9,398 nucleotides of DNA from CAZJGF01 sp964545665 (GTDB taxonomy: Bacteria; Chloroflexota; Dehalococcoidia; GIF9; AB-539-J10): NCBI GenBank assembly GCA_964545665.1, contig CAZJGF010000060.1, positions 1-9,398 on the forward strand, in the 5' to 3' direction. Below, piece after piece: positions 1 to 6,274 of this stretch. Both the position numbers and the translations under genes were made by a program. Within the stretch, counting starts at the first letter, position 1; every line of letters starts with the position of its first letter. Below the pieces are notes generated by a model. It made no database searches. It was not told the DNA's origin and saw only the letters and a program-made list of their open reading frames with translations.

Positions 1-65
1 CCTTGGTAAACTTTGGCATATAAGGGTGTTAATATTTATAAGCGATATTGTTTGAATAATTCTTT

Positions 66-203
66 TGTCATTCTGAATGGAGCACTTCGACTCCGCTCGG
101 TATAAACTCCGCGGAATGAAAAATCTCAAAATGCCGTCGTGAGCATAGCGCAGGATTCTTCGCTATGCCTAGAATGACACGGGGCGAAGGACTTGGAATG
201 ACA
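66..203. repeat. Composite palindromic intergenic repeat (GTCATTC-type)
   Basis: TGTCATTCT at 66-74 is matched by its exact reverse complement AGAATGACA at 171-179. A second near-copy of the right end, GGAATGACA, lies at 195-203, and a partial one (GGAATGA) at 113-119. Inside is a perfect 8-bp inverted repeat, GCATAGCG at 143-150 and CGCTATGC at 161-168. No open frame with a start was seen in it. The nested right ends suggest two insertions or a rearranged element. It resembles the small non-coding palindromic repeats scattered between genes in many bacterial genomes. The exact outer boundaries are uncertain. Confidence 0.6.
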
Positions 204-270
204 AGGAGGAGCATTACATATCTGAAAAAAGAATGCTAATTCTGAGTTCATAAGACTTTCTTATTGATAA

Positions 271-483
271 CCAGTTGAAGGAAGAAAGCAAAAACATAAT
301 AGGGTTAGCAGGGAGAAATCTCACCAGTTTCAGCAAGGAACAAAAGAACTATTGCGCAATTTCCTGGAGTTCTTTATCAGCTATCGACTGGAATTGGGCA
401 AGCAGCCCAATGATAAAGAATTTCAGCACTTAAGCCAGAGGTTGCAAGCCCTAGGTAGCTCAGGAAGAAGCAGTAGCGGTTAG
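271..483 (+). pseudogene. Short protein-like reading frame without a clear start; possible gene remnant
   Basis: The frame is stop-free from 271 (after TAA at 268-270) to a TAG at 481-483, 70 codons. The predicted peptide looks protein-like: a helical stretch with ELLRNFLEFFISYRLELG, then KQPNDKEFQHLSQRLQAL, then a Gly/Ser-rich end. It has no in-frame ATG or GTG. The only plausible start is TTG at 352-354, with a weak AAGGA at 335-339 and a long 12-nt spacer, giving about 43 residues. A weak hairpin and T-run follow the stop within 8 nt, as expected at the end of a transcription unit. I do not recognise the family. It may be the C-terminal remnant of a decayed gene, a small gene with an unusual start, or chance. 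It lies between two repeat elements, which would fit local decay. Confidence 0.3.
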
Positions 484-490
484 AAACATT

Positions 491-508
491 GTGATTTCGT
501 CACTTTTT
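491..508 (+). terminator. Weak candidate intrinsic terminator
   Basis: GTGA (491-494) pairs with TCAC (500-503) around a 5-nt TTTCG loop and is followed directly by TTTTT (504-508). The stem is only 4 bp, so the call is weak. It starts 8 nt after the stop of the 271-483 frame. Apart from this, nothing further was identified between 509 and 620. Confidence 0.25.
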
Positions 509-620
509 CTCCTCAGTCGTATTTTTTCACAGCTTCAAATAGAACTATCTTCTAGAACATAATCACTTCCCACACTAACTAAAGCCTGTCATAGTTTTCT
601 AAGCTAACAGTTTCCCTTTT

Positions 621-685
621 GTCATTGCGAGCGAAGCGTGGCAATCCCCTGAAATTGCCTCGTTGCTATAGCTCCTCACAATGAC
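621..685. repeat. Palindromic intergenic repeat (GTCATTGCGAGC-type), MITE-like
   Basis: The left end is GTCATTGCGAGC (621-632). The right end, read on the minus strand, is GTCATTGTGAG (685-675). A shared inner GGCAAT occurs at 640-645 and, on the minus strand, at about 659-654. The two halves form an imperfect hairpin of about 65 bp. The sequence resembles the dispersed palindrome GTCATTGCGAGCGAAGC... known from many bacterial genomes. Its right end lies 10 nt upstream of the Shine-Dalgarno of the GH3 gene, so it probably sits in that gene's leader or promoter region. It also supplies a spurious in-frame ATG at 681. Confidence 0.7.
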
Positions 686-695
686 GAAGAGAGAC

Positions 696-703
696 AGGAG
701 GTG
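696..703 (+). promoter_or_regulatory. Ribosome binding site of the GH3 gene
   Basis: AGGAGGTG is a near-perfect Shine-Dalgarno, 7 nt before ATG 711. It decides the start in favour of 711 over the in-frame ATG at 681, which lies inside a repeat end and has no Shine-Dalgarno. Confidence 0.85.
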
Positions 704-710
704 TAGCTAT

Positions 711-2390
711 ATGATAAGGCCAATTGATTTATTGCGGCAGGGCAGGAAAGAAGAGCTATGGCAGATGTGCTGTGGCTTTATTGACCTCAGTTTGGAGCAG
801 TTCATGGCTATCCAGAAGCGGCTACTGCTGGAGCAAATTGAGTTGCTAAAGAATTGCGAACTGGGCAAGAGGGTAATGCGTGGAGCTATGCCCACCACTG
901 TGGAGGAATTCCGAGAGCAGGTACCACTGACTACTTATGGTGATTATCTCCTTGACCTTGGACAGAAAAGGGAGGATGTGTTGCCAGCCAAGGTTGCCAG
1001 GTGGACACGCACTTCAGGAAGCACTGGCGAATATGCTAGTGTTAAGTGGGCACCTATGCCAGAGGCCTTTCTGTCCCAATACGAGAAGGTAGCTGCCGGT
1101 ATGGCTATTTTCAGCACTTGCAACGGTCGAGGTGATGTTTCACATTTAAAGGAACACCAGAAGGCAATACACATGGTGGGATCTGCAGACTATGCCGCGG
1201 GGCTTCTTTGTGACCTAATACAGCAGGCGCTTGGCTATGATATGTTGCCCTCTAACGCTGAAGGGATGTCTTTTCAGGAGAAAATAAAGGCTGGCTTTGA
1301 AGAGGCCCTATATCAAGGACTTGATGCTTTTGGTGGTTTGTCTTCTGTCCTGGTGGCAGTAGGAGAACAGTTCAAACAGAAAACAGGGAAGACAAACATT
1401 CGCCCTCTGCTGTCTCACCCTAAAGCGCTTTTGCGTGTGACTAGGGCATTAATCAAGAGCAAATTGGCTCATCGTCCTATGTTACCCAAAGACCTATGGT
1501 CGGTTAAGGGCATTGGGGGTGGTGGCACAGATAGCGTCATCTTCAAGAAGAGAGTTGAAGAGCTATGGGGAAGATATCCACTAGAGGAATATGCCGGTGC
1601 CGAAGGTGGTATTTATGCTACCCAAACTTGGGATTATCATGAGGGTATGACCTTTGTCCCCAACCTTGATTTCTTTGAGTTTATCCCTGAAAAGGAGTGG
1701 TTCAAATGGCAATTAGACCATTCCTATCAGCCGAAAACTGTCTTATTGGACGAAGTAAAAGCTGGAGAGATTTATGAGATAGTTATAACCAATTTTCATG
1801 GCGGCGCACTCGTTAGATATAGGAATGGCGATATGATCAGGATAACCTCGCTGCAAAATGAGAAGTCAAATATTGATATACCCCAGATGGTATTTGAAAG
1901 GCGAGCTGATGACCTTATTGATATCACGGGTTTTGGCCGCCTCACGGAGAAACTTATCTGGCAGGCGATTGAAAATACCGGCATCCCTTATGTGGACTGG
2001 GCAACTCGCAAAGAGATGGTGGAGAATAATCCGATATTGCACCTCTATCTTGAGCTTAAGGATAACTATATTGCCCGTGAAAAAACCATAGCAGCAGCAG
2101 TGTATGACGAGCTTATAAAATTAGATAGCGTATATCACTATAATGTTTACAGCATTTATGGTGATCCAGAGGCTACGCTTGGCTTGAAACCGGTAGAGGT
2201 TACTTTATTGCCCCAGGGTGCTTTTTCCACTTATATAGCTCAGCGGCAAGCTGAAGGCGCTGACTTAGGTAATATGAAGCCGCCTCATATTAACCCATCT
2301 GATAAAGTGCTTTCCTTGCTCAGAGCTCCCAGAGTTGTGGTGGAGGCTGTCCCAGCAGTTGTTGAAGCTGAGCGAGCACCTGCTCGGTAA
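711..2390 (+). CDS. GH3-family acyl-adenylating protein
   Basis: A 559-residue protein of the GH3 family, a branch of the ANL adenylating enzymes. Plant members activate a carboxylic acid (jasmonate, auxin) with ATP and conjugate it to an amino acid; bacterial substrates are largely unknown. Visible motifs: the ATP-binding loop TSGSTG at residues 101-106, YAGAEGG at 294-300 (the A5-like segment), and RYRNGD at 369-374, followed by ERRADDLIDITGFGRLTEK, which matches the usual junction to the C-terminal subdomain. The length fits full-length GH3 proteins, so it looks intact. There is no signal peptide or membrane segment, so it is probably cytosolic. The last 25 residues are Ala/Val/Glu-rich and look like a disordered tail. 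The gene is monocistronic in appearance, between a repeat and a strong hairpin. Family assignment is firm; the reaction is not known. Confidence 0.9.
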   Translation: MIRPIDLLRQGRKEELWQMCCGFIDLSLEQFMAIQKRLLLEQIELLKNCELGKRVMRGAMPTTVEEFREQVPLTTYGDYLLDLGQKREDVLPAKVARWTRTSGSTGEYASVKWAPMPEAFLSQYEKVAAGMAIFSTCNGRGDVSHLKEHQKAIHMVGSADYAAGLLCDLIQQALGYDMLPSNAEGMSFQEKIKAGFEEALYQGLDAFGGLSSVLVAVGEQFKQKTGKTNIRPLLSHPKALLRVTRALIKSKLAHRPMLPKDLWSVKGIGGGGTDSVIFKKRVEELWGRYPLEEYAGAEGGIYATQTWDYHEGMTFVPNLDFFEFIPEKEWFKWQLDHSYQPKTVLLDEVKAGEIYEIVITNFHGGALVRYRNGDMIRITSLQNEKSNIDIPQMVFERRADDLIDITGFGRLTEKLIWQAIENTGIPYVDWATRKEMVENNPILHLYLELKDNYIAREKTIAAAVYDELIKLDSVYHYNVYSIYGDPEATLGLKPVEVTLLPQGAFSTYIAQRQAEGADLGNMKPPHINPSDKVLSLLRAPRVVVEAVPAVVEAERAPAR

Positions 2391-2408
2391 ATCTGCCATA
2401 ATCCCAAG

Positions 2409-2446
2409 GTAAGGGGCGGGCAATAATGCCCGCCCCCATTCCTTAC
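2409..2446 (+). terminator. GC-rich hairpin terminator after the GH3 gene
   Basis: GGGGCGGGC (2413-2421) pairs perfectly with GCCCGCCCC (2428-2436) around a 6-nt AATAAT loop. GTAAGG (2409-2414) and CCTTAC (2441-2446) can extend the stem with a bulge. It begins 18 nt after the GH3 stop. The downstream tract (TTTAGTCCTTCTT) is only moderately T-rich, so termination efficiency is uncertain. It suggests that the next gene has its own promoter. Confidence 0.6.
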
Positions 2447-2497
2447 TTTAGTCCTTCTTGACAGGTTTCGCATTTACGCTAATAATTGCCTTACATT

Positions 2498-5400
2498 ATG
2501 AATATTTATACTTTGATTCCTTTGATTGCCACCATTATTTATATTCCCTTATTTGTCATTTTGCTGGTTAACCGGCCATGGAATAGAAGGCAAAAGGTTT
2601 TCTTACTATTCCTGATTCCTGCCTTCCTATGGAGTTTCACTGCCATTTTCTTCCGCAGTGATTTCCTTATGCCGAATAAACTCCTCATGGCTAAAATTGT
2701 CGTCTGCGTTGGCATCTGGATGGGGGTTCAATATCACTACTTTTTGCGTTCTTTTCTTGATCCTCAACGCGTCAAAATACCTCTGGCCTATGCTTTGGTA
2801 ATAAGCGCTGTTGTCCTAGCGCTGCTAGGATATATACCACGGAACCTAGATGTTACCCCTGGTGGCATTCACCTTCAGTATGGCATTTATTTTTTCCTTG
2901 TACTTTTCCCCACCATTGCTTTAGCTTCTAGAGACATGTATTTTTTGTTGCGAAGGCATAAGATTTCTGCTGACCCGATAGAGCGTAACCAAATTACTTA
3001 TTTATTCCTTGGTATTGTCGTCTTAGCTGTCTTTGGTATAACTACTACCACTTCATGGGGGAGTGACTATCCAACAACTCACTTTGGCAACTTTGGTAAT
3101 GCCTGTGTCTTAACCTACGCTGTAATGAGGCACAAGTTGCTAGATTTCAGGGTGCTCTTCCGTCGCGTGTTGGTTTCCACTATATATGGCATTCTCTTCA
3201 TATCCGTTTGTCTGGCGTGGTGGCTTCTATTCCAAAAGGTATTCCATTTCGAGTCAAGCTTCACTCATATCTCTATAGCCTTATTAAGTACACTAGCTAT
3301 ATTTGTCGGTTTTGGGGTTCAAGCGCGTAGCATAATTGCTGAAAGAGTAGACCAAGTCTTTTATGGTGAAAGGATTTGGCCCCGGCGCAAGTTGTTTGAC
3401 TTTATGACCAGAACATACGATGTTCCCACTTTGGACCAGTTTGGCAACCAACTCGTCTCTCTGCTTTCCGAGTCTATTGACTGTCAGAGCGCCAGTTTGC
3501 TCTTGCCACAAGCTGAGGACGGAGATTTTGTTGGCAGATTCGCCCACCCGTCCCTGGAAAACAACCCTATGGCGAAGCTGAAATTGAGTCATGATAGCCC
3601 TGTAGTGACCTGGCTGAAGCGTGAAGCCAAGGTGCTATCCGCAAGGAATATAAGCATCCTTCCTGAATTTCAAGGTTTGTCGCAGGACGAAAGAGAAGAC
3701 CTCCAATCGACAAAAACAGAAATGCTCGCTCCGGTAATAAATAGGGGTGAGCTTGTGGCTATTTTGACGATTGGTAGTAAACGATATGGCAAGCTTCATA
3801 CCATTGAGGATATTGATTTAATAGAGTCCGCTATGAGCCATGTGGCAGCGGGCATGGAAAAAGAACATTCCTATGAGCGATTACAGGAGCAGGACCAAGA
3901 GTTGGCCCTTATCAACCGTTTGACCGGGATCATAACCTCAACCGTAAACATCCAGGATATATTTGAAGGTTTTGCTCAAGAGTTAAAGAAAGTGGTTGAC
4001 CTCGATTATGCCTCAATTGCTTTGATTGAAGAAGCCCAGCTTCATGTTTTGGCTTTATCTAGCCAAGTAAGATCAGTGCGCCGGGTGGGAGAAAAGATAC
4101 CACTGAAAGGGTCAGCTACTGAATGGGTAGCTGAGCACAGGAAAAGTTCATATGAAGCCAATCTACAAGAACATAGCAGATTTTGGACTGCAGGGCATTA
4201 TATTCACGAAGGAATTCGCTCCCTGCTTCATCTGCCGCTGGTGGTGAGGGATGAGGTTATTGGCAGTTTAATTATCGCCAGCTGCCATCCGGATGCCTAT
4301 AGACCGGAGCAAATACGTCTTTTGGAGCACCTGGCTTTGCAGATTGCTACTCCCATTGAGAATTCCCAGCTTTATGCCAGGGCTGAGCAGAGAAGTCGCA
4401 TTGATGAGCTCACCGGGCTATTTAACCGTCGGCACTTTGAGGAGAGGCTTAAAGAGGAGATTGCCCGCCATTCCCGGCATGGTGACGCATTCTCCCTGCT
4501 TATGCTTGACCTTGATTCCTTTAAGGCCTACAACGATATGTATGGACACCCATCTGGCGACAGGCTCCTGAATCAAATAGGAGAAATCATCAGTGGGGCT
4601 ATCAGGAATGGCGATCAGGCTTTTCGCTACGGCGGCGACGAATTTGCTGCCATTTTGCCTCAGACAGAGGCTGAGAATGCTCACACGGTAGCCGAACGAG
4701 TCCGGGAGTGCGTTGCTGCCGAAATGGACGACAGACATCTGGCAGTGACTTGCAGCATCGGTCTGGCTAGCTATCCTTCGGACGGAGTGTTGCCAGGTGA
4801 GTTGGTTAACACCGCTGATACTGCCCTTTACTATGCCAAGAGCACCGGTGGCAATCGAACTTATCTTTCCTCGAAAATGTTTTCTGAGCCGGAAACTGAG
4901 ATAGAAACTAACACCAGAGCTGGAACCTTAAGTGCCGTTTACGCCCTGGCTGCAGCAGTGGACGCCAAAGACCACTATACTTACGGCCATTCCCGGAAAG
5001 TCAACGCCCATTCTGTGGCTTTAGCTGAGGCAATTGGCCTGCCGCCTGAAGAGGTAGCAAGAATAAGCACTGCCGCCTTACTTCATGATATTGGCAAGAT
5101 TGGGGTTCCCGACAGGATACTAAACAAAAAGGGTAAGCTCACTACTGAGGAATGGGAAGCAATGAAATTGCATCCCAGGCTGGGAGCTACTATCGTTGGA
5201 AACATACCTGACTTGGCTCCCTGCGTCGGTGTCATTCTATACCACCACGAGAGGTGGGATGGCACAGGGTACCCTGAGGGGCTTAAAGGCAAGGCCATTC
5301 CTTTGGGTGCTCGCATTCTGGCAGTAGCCGATGCCTTTGCTGCCATGACTTCCGCTCGGCCCTATCGTGACGCCCTCTGCGAGGATAAGGTGCTGCAAAG

Positions 5401-5536
5401 GCTTAGGCATGGTGCGGGTACGCAGTTTGACCCTGAACTGCTAGGAGTTTTTCTTGGCTTGATCGAGGCTGGCCCTTTCAACAAAGCAAAGGTAGGCCTC
5501 GTCCCGCCTGATGAGCAGCCAACCTCGCAGTTGTAG
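2498..5536 (+). CDS. Membrane-anchored dual GAF / GGDEF / HD-GYP c-di-GMP protein
   Basis: A 1012-residue inner-membrane signalling protein with both synthetic and degradative c-di-GMP modules. Residues 1-280 carry about eight or nine hydrophobic segments resembling the 7TM N-terminal region of some histidine kinases, but no kinase domain follows. Two GAF-like domains span about 306-455 and 468-620. The GGDEF domain starts near 634, with DELTGLFNRR, DLDSFK and an intact GGDEF at 712-716. The product-inhibition I-site RNGD sits five residues before it. The HD-GYP domain (about 800-990) has HD at 863-864 in HDIGKIG, then HPRLG, HHERWDGTGYP with GYP at 924-926, and ADAFAAMTSARPYR, so its metal ligands look complete. 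ATG 2498 was chosen; an in-frame TTG at 2486 adds four residues. Neither has a clear Shine-Dalgarno. The signal sensed and the net direction of turnover cannot be told from sequence. Confidence 0.92.
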   Translation: MNIYTLIPLIATIIYIPLFVILLVNRPWNRRQKVFLLFLIPAFLWSFTAIFFRSDFLMPNKLLMAKIVVCVGIWMGVQYHYFLRSFLDPQRVKIPLAYALVISAVVLALLGYIPRNLDVTPGGIHLQYGIYFFLVLFPTIALASRDMYFLLRRHKISADPIERNQITYLFLGIVVLAVFGITTTTSWGSDYPTTHFGNFGNACVLTYAVMRHKLLDFRVLFRRVLVSTIYGILFISVCLAWWLLFQKVFHFESSFTHISIALLSTLAIFVGFGVQARSIIAERVDQVFYGERIWPRRKLFDFMTRTYDVPTLDQFGNQLVSLLSESIDCQSASLLLPQAEDGDFVGRFAHPSLENNPMAKLKLSHDSPVVTWLKREAKVLSARNISILPEFQGLSQDEREDLQSTKTEMLAPVINRGELVAILTIGSKRYGKLHTIEDIDLIESAMSHVAAGMEKEHSYERLQEQDQELALINRLTGIITSTVNIQDIFEGFAQELKKVVDLDYASIALIEEAQLHVLALSSQVRSVRRVGEKIPLKGSATEWVAEHRKSSYEANLQEHSRFWTAGHYIHEGIRSLLHLPLVVRDEVIGSLIIASCHPDAYRPEQIRLLEHLALQIATPIENSQLYARAEQRSRIDELTGLFNRRHFEERLKEEIARHSRHGDAFSLLMLDLDSFKAYNDMYGHPSGDRLLNQIGEIISGAIRNGDQAFRYGGDEFAAILPQTEAENAHTVAERVRECVAAEMDDRHLAVTCSIGLASYPSDGVLPGELVNTADTALYYAKSTGGNRTYLSSKMFSEPETEIETNTRAGTLSAVYALAAAVDAKDHYTYGHSRKVNAHSVALAEAIGLPPEEVARISTAALLHDIGKIGVPDRILNKKGKLTTEEWEAMKLHPRLGATIVGNIPDLAPCVGVILYHHERWDGTGYPEGLKGKAIPLGARILAVADAFAAMTSARPYRDALCEDKVLQRLRHGAGTQFDPELLGVFLGLIEAGPFNKAKVGLVPPDEQPTSQL

Positions 5537-5559
5537 GCCTCCAGAGCCGCAACTCGAGG
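5523..5559. terminator. Hairpin in the convergent gap (possible terminator)
   Basis: CCTCGCAGTTG (5523-5533) pairs with CAACTCGAGG (5550-5559), giving 10 bp with one bulged C and a 16-nt loop that contains the stop codon of the c-di-GMP gene. No T-run follows on either strand, so a role as an intrinsic terminator between the two convergent genes is only possible. Confidence 0.3.
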
Positions 5560-5581
5560 CTAAAACCTCATTCCTAGGAAG

Positions 5582-6244
5582 TCAGCAATATGGAGGCTCC
5601 TTCCTCACCAAAGCGCATATGTTGCGGGAGAAGTCCTTTATGGGCAGGTGGTAGGATTTCTCCGGCGCCATGCTAAGGATTTCCAAGCCAACTTTTGTGA
5701 AGAGCTTTTTTATCTCTTTGTAGGAGAAAAGGTGATAATAGCGATGAACTGTTTCGCCTCTTAGCCTCCAGGGTATCTCTTGCTCTTTGGATTTCAGCCA
5801 GAATCTTGGTTGTCCCTTATTCCACACAGTCACGAAAGCCTCGCCGCCAGGCTTCAATATTCGTTCCAACTCCCTCAATCCCCTTTCCCTATCGTTCTTG
5901 CCCCTAATGTGGTGGTAAACAGCCACCGCGATTACCCAGTCGAAGCTGTTATCACTGAAAGGCAGGGTGAGCATATCAGCGGTCACTAGGTTGACACGAA
6001 AGCTGAACTTGGTTGAATATCTCCGAGCTTGCTTCAGCATTTGTAGAGAGAAGTCTATGCCCCAGAGTTCAAATCGTTGTCTAAATGGCAAGAAGTCAGC
6101 ACCATGGCCACAGCCAATATTAAGCAGCCGACCGCCTTGCCACTTCTGAGCTAGCTCCTCAAGCTCTTTCCTTAATAAGGGCCAGTGTCTTACCCGATAC
6201 CAGCTTTCAGCTATTTGGTCGAATACTTCCGTATTTGTAGTCAT
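5582..6244 (-). CDS. Class I SAM methyltransferase, Trm9/ALKBH8-like (putative tRNA wobble-uridine methyltransferase)
   Basis: A 220-residue Rossmann-fold methyltransferase. Motif I is NIGCGHG (42-48), the ribose-binding acidic residue is D64 in WGIDFS, and motif II is TAD at 88-90. VYHHI (109-113), LKPGGEAF and VW (140-141) follow. Beyond a generic Methyltransf_11 fold it shows features of Trm9/ALKBH8: RVRHWPLL near residue 20, an I-P-W at 157-159, and HRYYHLF at 167-173 followed by a helix and a final strand. Trm9 methylates the carboxymethyl group of cm5U34 in tRNA to give mcm5U. The divergent neighbour encodes Elp3, the enzyme that makes cm5U, which supports this role. ATG 6244 was chosen: it has an AGGG about 8 nt upstream and matches the family N-terminus. 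ATG 6271 would add nine residues, and longer extensions run into elp3. The fold is certain; the Trm9 assignment is inferred from motifs and context. Confidence 0.8.
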   Translation of the reverse strand: MTTNTEVFDQIAESWYRVRHWPLLRKELEELAQKWQGGRLLNIGCGHGADFLPFRQRFELWGIDFSLQMLKQARRYSTKFSFRVNLVTADMLTLPFSDNSFDWVIAVAVYHHIRGKNDRERGLRELERILKPGGEAFVTVWNKGQPRFWLKSKEQEIPWRLRGETVHRYYHLFSYKEIKKLFTKVGLEILSMAPEKSYHLPIKDFSRNICALVRKEPPYC

Positions 6245-6274
6245 AAGATAGGCCCTGCTAAACTGTAGCATAAC

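Noticed and set aside
2..55. Short open stretch at the left edge that could be the tail of an upstream gene
   Set aside because: Only about 17 codons are visible, too few to tell coding sequence from chance.
681..710. Extra ten residues at the N-terminus of the GH3 protein from ATG 681
   Set aside because: This ATG lies in the end of a palindromic repeat and has no Shine-Dalgarno, whereas ATG 711 has AGGAGGTG at ideal spacing.
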